Below are positions 9,958-17,988 of a DNA stretch of 64,000 nucleotides, piece after piece; positions within the stretch are counted from its first letter, which is position 1, and the number at the start of each line of letters is the position of its first letter. The stretch is from Planctomycetota bacterium (lineage in GTDB: Bacteria > Planctomycetota > UBA1135 > UBA2386): NCBI GenBank assembly GCA_016713175.1, contig JADJPQ010000003.1, positions 62,001 to 126,000 of the forward strand. Direction: 5' to 3'. The notes beneath the pieces were generated by a model that worked only from the letters and a program-made list of their open reading frames with translations, was not told the origin of the DNA and searched no databases. Position numbers and translations under genes: made by a program.

Positions 9958-12843
9958 TTGAAGAAAGTACGCGTGTTCGAACTGGCCAAGGAATTCGGGA
10001 TGAAGGGTCCCGACTTCTCGAAGCTGCTCAAGGACTCGGGCTTCGACAACGTCAAGACCCACATGACGGTGCTCGATGATGCCGACCTGATGATGATCGA
10101 GGCGCGGTTGTCGACGCTGGGCGTCCGCCGCCAGCCCGACGGGACCGAACCCGCGGCATCACCCGTCCCGAAGAAGAAGTTGTTGCCGAAGGGCGAGCAG
10201 GACACCGAGACGGAGGCCGAGGCCGCGGCGACTCCGACGGCGCCCGGCACGTTGCACAAGCGCGAACTGAAGGAGCTGCCGAAGAAACCGTTGCCGAAGG
10301 GACCGGCCCCGAAGAAGCCGCTGCGCAAGCCCGACGAGGAGTCGGGCTCTGAACCCGCGCACGAAACGCCGGCCATTGCCGCGGTGCCCACCGAGACCCG
10401 GCCGCCGGTGCCAGAACCGGTGCCAGAAGCCCCGCCGCGGCAAGAGCCGGAACCCTTGGCCGTCGAGGCTCGACACGTGCCGCCGGTCGCGCCGGCCCCG
10501 ACCGTCGCGCCCGCCGTACCCGAGCCAGCCGTTCCCGAGCGAGCCGTTGCCCGCGCCACGCCTGCCCCGGCGGTCACGGCCTCCACCGATGAGCCGCCGA
10601 CGACGACGTCGCAGCCCGCAGTCGCCGAAATCGAACCGCCGACAGCACCGGCGCAACCAGCCGACGAGCCAGCCCCGGTGCCGGCGGCGGAACACCGGCC
10701 CGAGGCTCCGGCAGAAAGACCGGCGACACCGTCACGACCGACGACAGCAACGCCAGCAGCGCCCGCCCCCGTTCCGAGCGACGTCAAGCGACTGCTGGTG
10801 CCGCAGAAAAAGGCCACCGTCGTCGGCCGCATCGAGCTGCCGCAAGAGACGATCCGCGATGCCACCCGTCGTTCGGCGCCCGCCGCCGAGCGCGACCTGC
10901 GTCGCGCCGCCCTGCAGAACTCGCGACAACGGACGGCACAACGCACCGCCTCACCTCCAGGTCAACGTCGTGGCCCCGGCGGACCGGGCGGTCGCCCGCA
11001 ACCCGGCTCACGGGACTTCGGCCCTGGCCGCCCAGGCCAGCGGCGAAGCAAGATCGCCACGACCGTCGATCCGACCAAGGTCATCGAGATCGAAGCCCCG
11101 GTCTCCATCAAGGCACTGTCGGAGGCTCTCGGCACCAAGGTCAGCGAACTGATCGCCACGCTGACGTTCAAGCTGAAGATCGCTGGCAAGAACATCAACT
11201 CGTTCCTGACCAACGACGAAGTCGAATACGTCGCCATCGAGCTCGACCGCAACCTCAAGATCGTCGAGCACAAAGAGGCCGAAGACGAGCTGATCGAGCA
11301 ACTGGTCGAGGACAGCGCCGGCGAACTCGAGATCCTGCGCGCGCCGGTGGTCACGTTCATGGGCCACGTCGACCATGGCAAGACGTCGTTGATGGACGCG
11401 CTGCGCAACTCCGACGTGGCCAAGGGCGAAGCCGGCGGCATCACGCAGCACATCGGGGCCTACAAGGTCACCACCGAGCACGGCCAGCAGTTCGTGATCC
11501 TCGACACGCCGGGCCACGCCGCGTTCACCGCGATGCGGGCGCGCGGCGCGCAGTTGACCGACATCGTCGTGCTGGTCGTTGCCGGCGATGACGGCGTCAA
11601 GCCGCAGACCGAAGAAGCGATCAACCACGCCAAAGCTGCCGGCGTGAAGGTCGTCGTCGCGATCACCAAGTGCGACCTGCCGTCCGCCAACGCGATGCAG
11701 GTCAAGCAGCAGCTGATGATCAAGGGCCTGCAAGCCGAGGACTTCGGCGGCGAAACCGGCGTCGTCGAGGTGTCCTCGGTGACCCGCAAGGGTCTGGACG
11801 AGCTGGTCGAGCGCCTGATGCTCGAGACCGAGATCATGCAGCTGAAGGCCCGGCCCGACGCGCCCGGCAAGGGCGTGGTCGTCGAGTCCAAGCAGTCGCC
11901 CGAACAGGGCGTCGTCGTCACCGTGCTGGTCACCGACGGCACGCTGCGGCTGAAGGACCAGATCGTCTGTGGCGAGAGCTTCGCGCGCGTCCGCGCCATG
12001 ATCGACGACCACGGCGAAAACCTCGCCGAGGCCGGTCCGTCGACGCCGATCACGGTGTTCGGCCTCGATCGGTTGCCCAGCCCCGGCGACAAGCTGTTCG
12101 TCGTCGACGACGCCAAGAAGGCGCGCGAGGTCGTCGAGGAGCGGCAGCGTCGGATCCGCGAGTTGTCGTTGGCCGAACGTTCGGCCATCACCCTCGAGAC
12201 GTTGTCGGCCGAACTGGCCAAGAAGAAGTCCGAGGAGATCAAGATCATCCTGAAGGCGGACGCGATGGGCTCGCTCGAGCCGCTGCGCAAGTGCCTCGAA
12301 GACCTGACGACGCCGGAAGTGCGCGTCAACCTCGTGCACTCGGCGCTCGGTGGCATCAACGAAACCGACGTGTCGCTGGCGCAGGCGTCCGGCGCCGTCA
12401 TCGTCGGCTTCAACACCGTCGCCGACACCAGCGCCCGGCAGGCCGCCGAACGCGCCGGCGTCGAGATCCGCTACTACGACATCATCTACGAGCTGCTCGA
12501 CAACGTCCGGGCGGCGATGGAAGGCTTGCTGAAGCCACAGGAAGTCGAGTCGATCATCGGCCACGCCGAAGTCAAGGCGACGTTCAAGTCGAGCAAGTTC
12601 GGCGTCATCGCCGGCTGCATCGTCAAGGACGGCCTGATCAAGCGTGCCGCCAAGGTTCGCCTGACCCGCGACAGCAAGGTCGTCTGGTCCGGCAAGCTGG
12701 GCAGCCTGCGCCGGGTCGCCGACGACGTCCGCGACGTCAAGGCCGGCTTCGAGTGCGGCCTGACGCTGGACGGCTTCCAGGACATCAAGATCGCCGACGT
12801 GCTCGAGTTCTCGACCGTCGAACTGGTCAAACGCACGCTCTAG
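9958..12843 (+). CDS. infB: translation initiation factor IF-2
   Basis: GTPase that delivers initiator tRNA to the 30S subunit. The start is TTG at 9958, preceded by AGAGG 7 nt upstream; the protein opens with the IF-2 N-domain KVRVFELAKEFGMKGPDFSK. Residues of about 60-360 form a long Pro/Ala/Glu-rich linker, then comes the G domain: G1 is GHVDHGKT (469-476), G3 is DTPGH from residue 516 and G4 is Thr-Lys-Cys-Asp (570-573) where most IF-2 proteins have Asn-Lys-x-Asp. Domains II-IV follow to residue 961, ending in the initiator-tRNA-binding C2 region (VSLAQASGAVIVGFN and later IIGHAEVKATFK). It lies between nusA and the DUF503 gene. Confidence 0.97.
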   Translation: MKKVRVFELAKEFGMKGPDFSKLLKDSGFDNVKTHMTVLDDADLMMIEARLSTLGVRRQPDGTEPAASPVPKKKLLPKGEQDTETEAEAAATPTAPGTLHKRELKELPKKPLPKGPAPKKPLRKPDEESGSEPAHETPAIAAVPTETRPPVPEPVPEAPPRQEPEPLAVEARHVPPVAPAPTVAPAVPEPAVPERAVARATPAPAVTASTDEPPTTTSQPAVAEIEPPTAPAQPADEPAPVPAAEHRPEAPAERPATPSRPTTATPAAPAPVPSDVKRLLVPQKKATVVGRIELPQETIRDATRRSAPAAERDLRRAALQNSRQRTAQRTASPPGQRRGPGGPGGRPQPGSRDFGPGRPGQRRSKIATTVDPTKVIEIEAPVSIKALSEALGTKVSELIATLTFKLKIAGKNINSFLTNDEVEYVAIELDRNLKIVEHKEAEDELIEQLVEDSAGELEILRAPVVTFMGHVDHGKTSLMDALRNSDVAKGEAGGITQHIGAYKVTTEHGQQFVILDTPGHAAFTAMRARGAQLTDIVVLVVAGDDGVKPQTEEAINHAKAAGVKVVVAITKCDLPSANAMQVKQQLMIKGLQAEDFGGETGVVEVSSVTRKGLDELVERLMLETEIMQLKARPDAPGKGVVVESKQSPEQGVVVTVLVTDGTLRLKDQIVCGESFARVRAMIDDHGENLAEAGPSTPITVFGLDRLPSPGDKLFVVDDAKKAREVVEERQRRIRELSLAERSAITLETLSAELAKKKSEEIKIILKADAMGSLEPLRKCLEDLTTPEVRVNLVHSALGGINETDVSLAQASGAVIVGFNTVADTSARQAAERAGVEIRYYDIIYELLDNVRAAMEGLLKPQEVESIIGHAEVKATFKSSKFGVIAGCIVKDGLIKRAAKVRLTRDSKVVWSGKLGSLRRVADDVRDVKAGFECGLTLDGFQDIKIADVLEFSTVELVKRTL

Positions 12844-12915
12844 CCCGACGCCGTCGCCGCGCACCGCGCGCGACGGGTCGCCCCAGGGACCATCGGACAT
12901 CGCCAGGAACGACCA

Positions 12916-13209
12916 ATGCTGCACCTCGGGGTTCTGCAGTTCTCGATGGAGATCCCGTACGCGGAGTCGCTGAAGGACAAACGCAGCGTGATCAAGGGCT
13001 TGAAGGACCGGCTGCGCCGTTCGTTCAACGTGTCGATCGCCGAGATCGAGGACCTGGACGACTGCACGCTGGCGACGCTCGGCGCCGTCGTCGCCGGCAG
13101 CGACATCCCGCACCTGAACAGCACCATGGACCACCTGCTGAACGAGTTGCAGGACTGGCGTGACGCATCGCTGCTCGACCACCAGCTCGAGATCATCTCG
13201 CCGCGATGA
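12916..13209 (+). CDS. DUF503 family protein (YlxP-like)
   Basis: A 97-residue protein of the DUF503 family. Hallmarks are the opening LHLGVLQFSMEIPYAESLKD, the basic segment KDKRSVIKGLKDRLRRSFNV and the ending with a conserved Asp-His-Gln-Leu-Glu-Ile. In Firmicutes and other phyla this gene (ylxP) lies in the same position between infB and rbfA, and a role in ribosome maturation has been proposed. Its stop overlaps the rbfA ATG by 4 bp (ATGA), so the two are translationally coupled. Confidence 0.85.
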   Translation: MLHLGVLQFSMEIPYAESLKDKRSVIKGLKDRLRRSFNVSIAEIEDLDDCTLATLGAVVAGSDIPHLNSTMDHLLNELQDWRDASLLDHQLEIISPR

Positions 13210-13649
13210 ACGAACGCCGCCTCACCCGCCTGCAGGAACAGATCAAGCAGAAGATCGCGTCGATCTTCCAGCGTGACATGGCCGACCCGAAGCTCGGGCT
13301 GGTCACCATCACCCGGGTCGAACTCGACGCCGAGTTCACCCACTGCAAGGCCTGGTGGTCGGTTCTGGGCGACGCCAAGGTCCGTGCCAGGACCGCGGCC
13401 GTGCTGACCAGGGCGCGCGGGTTCATCCAGCGCGAGATCGGCAAGGACCTGCACACCCGCACGGTGCCGCGTCTCGAGCTGCTGTTCGACGAACGGATCG
13501 AGGGTGCGCTGAAGATGCAGAATCTGCTCGACGAGATCCGACGCGAACGTGAGACGCGCGAGGCCGCACGCGGTCAGCAGCCCGGCCCCGGCGCCGAAGG
13601 CCCCGTCGACCGCGGAGAATCGCCCCGTCCGCCGACCGACGCGGGCTGA
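13206..13649 (+). CDS. rbfA: ribosome-binding factor A
   Basis: Small KH-fold factor that binds the 30S subunit during 16S rRNA 5' end maturation. The 147 residues begin MNERRLTRLQEQIKQKIASI and include the typical LGLVTITRVELDAEFTHCKA and the C-terminal RTVPRLELLFDERIEGALKM. The last 25 residues form a Pro/Arg-rich tail beyond the normal domain. The start overlaps the upstream DUF503 stop. It is the last gene of the nusA operon; truB is not adjacent. Confidence 0.93.
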   Translation: MNERRLTRLQEQIKQKIASIFQRDMADPKLGLVTITRVELDAEFTHCKAWWSVLGDAKVRARTAAVLTRARGFIQREIGKDLHTRTVPRLELLFDERIEGALKMQNLLDEIRRERETREAARGQQPGPGAEGPVDRGESPRPPTDAG

Positions 13650-13835
13650 GCCACCGCCACCCTTCAGGCAACGCGGCGATGTGCCGCCACGCCGGCCGGC
13701 CGTTGGCCGGGTCGCGAGCCGACGAATGTCCGGGTACAGTTCCCGTTTCGTCGTTCCGGCGCGAACTCCCGGAGGTTTTGTCAGACGGTGCCGTCGTGGC
13801 CCGCCATTTTCTTGCCCCTTACCCGGACTCTTCGC

Positions 13836-14807
13836 ATGTCGATCCGCCTCGCGTTGACGACCCTGCTGGTCGCCCTCCCGCTCGCCGCCCAGGACGCTGC
13901 CGCGACCACAGCGGTGGCCCTTCCGGCCGCCGGCTCGCCCGCCGCCGCCGACCTGTTCGCCAAAGCCTGCGCCAAGATGCAGGCGCTGAGCCGCGGCACC
14001 TTCAAGACCACCGAAGCGCAGGACAGCGCCATCATGCGTCAGGCCGGCGTCGGGTTCGGCAACGAGGACGTCGAGGTCGACGGTGGCTGGAACCATGAAC
14101 TGGTGTGGGGCAACACCGGTGAGAACGACCACTACGTTCGCGCGCGCGGTCGCATGCTGGTCAAGAACGGCGATGCCTGGCGGTTGCGCGGCAGCAAGCT
14201 GCTGTCGGGCCAGCCGGCACCGTTCACGCTCGACCCAGCGCTGCTGTTCACACTGCTGCAAGAACTGCCTGCCGACGCCCGCAAGGTGACCCACGTCGAA
14301 GAAGGCGAGGTCGCCGGCAAGAAGGTCGCGGTACTGACGGTCACGCTGACCGACGAGGTGGCCAACGAGTTTGCCGACAGCGGCTCGGTGCCCGGCGTCT
14401 CGGGCGGCCCGGGCTTCATCCGGATGGTCGGCGGCGGTGGTGGTGGCTTTGGCATGCCGGACCCGGAGTTCACGGTCGACCTGGCACTGTTCGTCGACCC
14501 GGCCGGTGGTGACGTGTTGCGGATCCGCACCAAGGTCTACGAGAAGAACCCGATGCTGGGCAACATCCGGATCGCGGTCGGCGGCCCCGGCGGCGGCGGC
14601 GGCGACGACGAAGAGGAAGAGAAGGAGGACGAGAAGGAGGAAGCCGCAGCAACGGACGACAAGGTCGTCGTCAAGAAGGGGCTGCCGGAGCGCAAGCTCG
14701 CCAAAGACACCTCGATGATGTACTTCAAGGTCGACTTCCAGAACCTCGGCATGGGCGAAGCGCCCGCGCTCGACAACAAGGCCCGAGCGTTGCTCGGCCT
14801 GCAATGA
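13836..14807 (+). CDS. secreted protein of unknown function, first of a tandem paralogue pair
   Basis: A 323-residue protein with a signal peptide (residues 1-18, ending Pro-Leu-Ala-Ala-Gln). The body includes a Gly run (residues about 195-205), a second Gly/acidic segment near residue 250 (GGGGG followed by Asp/Glu/Lys repeats) and the phrase KGLPERKLAKD. The layout and closing motif match the next gene: a domain with WRLRGSKLLSG, a segment on decay of an LTVTLTDEVANEF strand, the Gly/acidic linker and an ending MGEAPALDNKARALLG. No known family is recognised. The start at 13836 is chosen for the signal peptide. The next gene begins 13 bp later with GGAGA in front. Confidence 0.65.
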   Translation: MSIRLALTTLLVALPLAAQDAAATTAVALPAAGSPAAADLFAKACAKMQALSRGTFKTTEAQDSAIMRQAGVGFGNEDVEVDGGWNHELVWGNTGENDHYVRARGRMLVKNGDAWRLRGSKLLSGQPAPFTLDPALLFTLLQELPADARKVTHVEEGEVAGKKVAVLTVTLTDEVANEFADSGSVPGVSGGPGFIRMVGGGGGGFGMPDPEFTVDLALFVDPAGGDVLRIRTKVYEKNPMLGNIRIAVGGPGGGGGDDEEEEKEDEKEEAAATDDKVVVKKGLPERKLAKDTSMMYFKVDFQNLGMGEAPALDNKARALLGLQ

Positions 14808-14820
14808 CCGGAGACGACCA

Positions 14821-15825
14821 ATGAACCTGTCCACCCGCGTGACCTGCCTGCTGGCGCTGTGCGGCGCGTTCGCGACCGCCCAGGAAGCCGCTGCCGACCC
14901 GCTCGTGCAAGCACGGGAGCGCTTGCGCAAGTCCCTGACGACGACCGCCGAGCTGTCGTCGTGCGCGTTCGAAGCAGCCTGGGGCCCGGCGGCGAAGGCC
15001 AAGGCCGATGATGACGAGGATGATGCCGAGGGCGCGCTGGCCGTCAGGGCGCTCGGGTTCGTCGGCATGGGCAACGGCGAAGGCAAGGCTGCGGGCGCCT
15101 GGACGCGTGACCTGCTGCATTGCAAGAGCGACGATCAGGAGTTGATCGCCGCCAACCGGCGCACGATCGCGCGGTCAGGAACCGATGGCTGGATCCTGCG
15201 CAAGAACCGCTGGGCCGATGGCGCAACCGTGGCGTTCCTGCCCGATCCTCAATTGCTGCTGGACCTGCTGCAGCAAAGCGACCTCGCCGTCACCCACCGC
15301 GAAGTCGCGACCCTGAACGATCGGCCAGTCGAGATCCTCGGCGTCACGCTGAACCAGGATCAGGTGGCCAACCTGATGTGGGGCGGTCAGATCCCCGAGA
15401 TCAACAGTTTCGGCGGCGCCGCGGTGTTCATCGCCGCCGGCGGGGCCGGGCGTGCCGCGCAGCCCAAGCCCGACGCGACCGTCGACGTTGCGTTCGCGCT
15501 GGATCCGGCTTCCGGCCAGATCCACCAGATCACCGTGCGCAGCTACACGAAGTCGGAGATGGCCGTCGGCGGGCGTGTGTTCCGCATCCGCGCTGGCGGC
15601 GGCGGCGTCGTCGTCGGCGGCCCTGGCGGTGATGACGAAGACGAGAAGGACGACAAGGACCAGCAGGGCGCAGCCGCACCCCCGCTGGTCTACAAGAACG
15701 GGCTGCCGGAGCGTTCGCGCAAGAAGATGCAGGTCCACGACTACGTGCTGACCCTGCGCGATCACGGTCAAGCGAAGGCGCCCGAGCTCGACGCCGCCGC
15801 CAAAGCGCTACTCCGCGCCCGCTGA
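14821..15825 (+). CDS. secreted protein of unknown function, second of a tandem paralogue pair
   Basis: A 334-residue paralogue of the preceding gene. It has a signal peptide (residues 1-20, ending Thr-Ala-Gln), a segment WILRKNRWADGATVAFLPDP, the matching strand VEILGVTLNQDQVANLMW, a Gly-rich stretch followed by Asp/Glu/Lys repeats (about residues 260-285), KNGLPERSRK and the ending GQAKAPELDAAAKALLR. The pair probably arose by duplication and then diverged. The protein is exported; its function is unknown. A Shine-Dalgarno-like GGAGA lies between the two genes, consistent with one transcript. Confidence 0.65.
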   Translation: MNLSTRVTCLLALCGAFATAQEAAADPLVQARERLRKSLTTTAELSSCAFEAAWGPAAKAKADDDEDDAEGALAVRALGFVGMGNGEGKAAGAWTRDLLHCKSDDQELIAANRRTIARSGTDGWILRKNRWADGATVAFLPDPQLLLDLLQQSDLAVTHREVATLNDRPVEILGVTLNQDQVANLMWGGQIPEINSFGGAAVFIAAGGAGRAAQPKPDATVDVAFALDPASGQIHQITVRSYTKSEMAVGGRVFRIRAGGGGVVVGGPGGDDEDEKDDKDQQGAAAPPLVYKNGLPERSRKKMQVHDYVLTLRDHGQAKAPELDAAAKALLRAR

Positions 15826-15962
15826 CGCCCGCCCCAGGGGCAGACACGCGCCGCCCTTCTGGACCCCGTGCCCGCCGCCACCGCCCAGGTCGAGATCCCA
15901 CCGCTGGCCGCCGGCCCCGAACGCCTGTTCGTGGCCGCCGACGCGCACGAACCGCGGATCCG

Positions 15963-16733
15963 GTGAACGGCGAACGGCGGCACCGGTTGATCGCGCTCGG
16001 CGCCAGCAACCTGACGCGCGGTTTCCTCACCGCCCTCGACGTCGCGAGAGGTGATGCCGCTGGCCCACTCCAGGTGTTTGCCGCGCTCGGCCGCGGCCGG
16101 TCGTACGGCCTGCGCAGTTCACTGCTTGGCCGCGGTCTGCCGGGTATCCGGGACTGCGGTCTCTGGCGAGCGCTGCCGACGCCATCCCCTGCCACCACCA
16201 CCGCGCTGGTGATGGATGTCGGCAACGACATCCTCTATGGCGTCGAGCCTGCACAGATCCTGGCGTGGATCGACGAAGCACTGACGGCGCTGCGGCCGCA
16301 TGCTTGCCGGCGCATCGTCGCCGGCCTGCCAATGCACGTGATCGCGGCACTTGGTCCGCTGCGGTACCTGGCGGTCCGGTCGGTACTGGTGCCGGGATGC
16401 AGGTTGTCCCTGCCCACGGTCCAAGCGCGCGCCGACGTCGTCGAGAACGGTCTTCGCGAACTGGCCCGCCGACACGACGCGGCGTTCGTCGCGCTACGGC
16501 CGGAGTGGTACGGCTTCGATCCGGTGCACTTCCGCCGCCGCGATCGCGGCGCCGCGTTCGCACACCTGCTGGGCTGCGATCCACGACCGCCTCGGCGGCG
16601 CCTCGACCGACCGTGGGAGCGTCTGCGATGGCAGCGGGCCCGCCCGGAGCGTTGCACCTGGCTCGGCCGTGAAGTCGCGACGTCGCAGCCGGCGCGGCGA
16701 TGGCGCGACGGCACCGAGGTCAGCCTGTTCTGA
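15963..16733 (+). CDS. SGNH/GDSL-type hydrolase family protein
   Basis: A 256-residue protein with the block motifs of SGNH hydrolases. Block I is LIALGASNLTRG (nucleophile Ser15, with Gly-Ala-Ser replacing the usual Gly-Asp-Ser). Block III is VGNDILYG (Gly87, Asn88, Asp89). Block V is DPVHF (Asp186, His189). The substrate, perhaps an acyl or carbohydrate ester, cannot be told. The start is GTG at 15963; no better start is visible. There is no signal peptide, and the C-terminus is Arg-rich. It stands alone between the secreted paralogues and the Rpn gene. Confidence 0.7.
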   Translation: MNGERRHRLIALGASNLTRGFLTALDVARGDAAGPLQVFAALGRGRSYGLRSSLLGRGLPGIRDCGLWRALPTPSPATTTALVMDVGNDILYGVEPAQILAWIDEALTALRPHACRRIVAGLPMHVIAALGPLRYLAVRSVLVPGCRLSLPTVQARADVVENGLRELARRHDAAFVALRPEWYGFDPVHFRRRDRGAAFAHLLGCDPRPPRRRLDRPWERLRWQRARPERCTWLGREVATSQPARRWRDGTEVSLF

Positions 16734-16785
16734 CCGGTTTTCGCAGATTTCCGGCCGCTTTTGGCGAGTTCATTCCCCTGAGGGC

Positions 16786-17805
16786 ATGAACTCACCTCAC
16801 GACGCCCTTTTCCGCCGCGCGTTCGCCGACCCTGTTCACGCGGCATTCCTGCTCCAACTGCTGCTGCCCCGAAGAATCGCCGAGGCAATCGACTGGACGA
16901 CCTTGACGCCATGCCCGACCCGGTTCGTGGATCCGAATCTGCGGGTCAAGGAACCGGATCTGGTGTTCACCGCCCGGCTGCGCAGCCGCGCTTTGCAGGT
17001 ACGGATCGTGATCGAGCACAAGTCCTGGGAAGACACCTGGGTCGTGCTGCAGATCCTGCACTACGTGGTGGCCAGTTGGCAGGCGGAGGCGGCCGAAACC
17101 GGCGCGCGCGGCCTGAGCGTCACACTGGCGGTGCTGGTATGCCATGGGGACTTGCCGTGGCAGGCACCGCTGAGCCTCCGGGACCACTTCGACATCAGGG
17201 GGCTCGACGCCGTGGCCGCCGAGGATCCCGAACTGGCGGAAGCACTGGCTGGCAACTCCGTCGGCATGGTGGTGGTTCCATGCGATCTGGCCCGTCTGAC
17301 CGAACCGGCACTGAGGGACTGCAAGTTGCCGCCGTTCCAGAAGCTGGCGGCGCTGGCATTGCAGTTCTTGCGCCGGGCAACGCCAACGCAGACCGTCGCG
17401 GCACTCGAGCGATGGGGCGTGGCTCTGCGCCAACTCCGGGTCGCACCGGGCGGCATGGAGGGGCTCGAGTCGCTAACATCCTGGCTGTTGAACGTGACGG
17501 AGATCGAGGCGACCGATCTGCGCGACGTTCTCGAACGACTGATCGACACGACAACCGGAGACATGGTCATGAGCACTGGTGAGAAACTGCGAGCCGAAGG
17601 ACGAATCCAAGGCCGGGTCGAAGGACGGGTCGAAGGACGGGTCGAAGGACGCGTGGAACTCCTGACCAACCTGCTCCGACGCCGCTTCGGCACGGCGGCC
17701 GACACCGTGATCGACCGCCTGCACGCTGCCTCCGACAAACAGCTCGACACCTGGGCCGAACGACTGCTCGACGCCCGTTCCCTCGCCGACGTCTTCGCCT
17801 GCTGA
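16786..17805 (+). CDS. Rpn family recombination-promoting nuclease/putative transposase
   Basis: A 339-residue member of the Rpn (RpnA-E, Transposase_31, PF04754) PD-(D/E)XK nuclease family. It opens with HDALFRRAFADP, typical of the family. The catalytic core is EPDLVF (Asp58) and IEHKS (Glu77, Lys79). The rest is the DUF4351-like helical C-terminus ending WAERLLDARSLADVF. Rpn proteins are DNA endonucleases; roles in recombination and phage defence have been proposed. Near the C-terminus the codons GRVE are repeated four times after a GRIQ copy (DNA repeats at 17599-17658). It is convergent with selD. Confidence 0.85.
   Translation: MNSPHDALFRRAFADPVHAAFLLQLLLPRRIAEAIDWTTLTPCPTRFVDPNLRVKEPDLVFTARLRSRALQVRIVIEHKSWEDTWVVLQILHYVVASWQAEAAETGARGLSVTLAVLVCHGDLPWQAPLSLRDHFDIRGLDAVAAEDPELAEALAGNSVGMVVVPCDLARLTEPALRDCKLPPFQKLAALALQFLRRATPTQTVAALERWGVALRQLRVAPGGMEGLESLTSWLLNVTEIEATDLRDVLERLIDTTTGDMVMSTGEKLRAEGRIQGRVEGRVEGRVEGRVELLTNLLRRRFGTAADTVIDRLHAASDKQLDTWAERLLDARSLADVFAC
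17599..17658 (+). repeat. 12-bp tandem repeat inside the Rpn gene
   Basis: Five adjacent 12-bp units, four close to GGACGGGTCGAA (17611-17658) and one degenerate (17599-17610). They encode Gly-Arg-Ile-Gln then Gly-Arg-Val-Glu four times. The unit length is a multiple of three, so copy-number change would lengthen or shorten the linker without shifting the frame. Confidence 0.85.
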
Positions 17806-17840
17806 AGCGCATCAATCAACCGCGCTTCGACCCATGCATG

Positions 17841-17866
17841 GCCGAACGAACGAACGTTCATTCGGC
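17841..17866. terminator. hairpin between the convergent Rpn and selD genes
   Basis: GCCGAA pairs with TTCGGC, and inside it GAAC pairs with GTTC around a GAAC loop, with one C-A mismatch between the stems. It lies in the 183-bp gap between two convergent stop codons and could end transcription from both sides. There is no T-tract, so factor-independent termination is not certain. Confidence 0.4.
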
Positions 17867-17988
17867 ACCGACGGATCGCGATACGACGGCGAGTGCCCGA
17901 CCACGACCGTCAAGATGCCGAGCAGCGATAGAGCCCGCAGCTTCAGGCTCAGTTCCGGCGCCAGGACCGTCCCGTGCATCGCCGCCAT

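Noticed and set aside
15823..15825. TGA of the second secreted paralogue as a possible selenocysteine codon
   Set aside because: The frame stays open for 46 more codons but has no redox motif or homologous C-terminus, and I see no convincing SECIS hairpin after it.
15868..15966. A 32-codon ORF that overlaps the SGNH gene start by GTGA
   Set aside because: Too short, no motif, no ribosome site of note; it is in frame with the end of the preceding gene but follows its stop.
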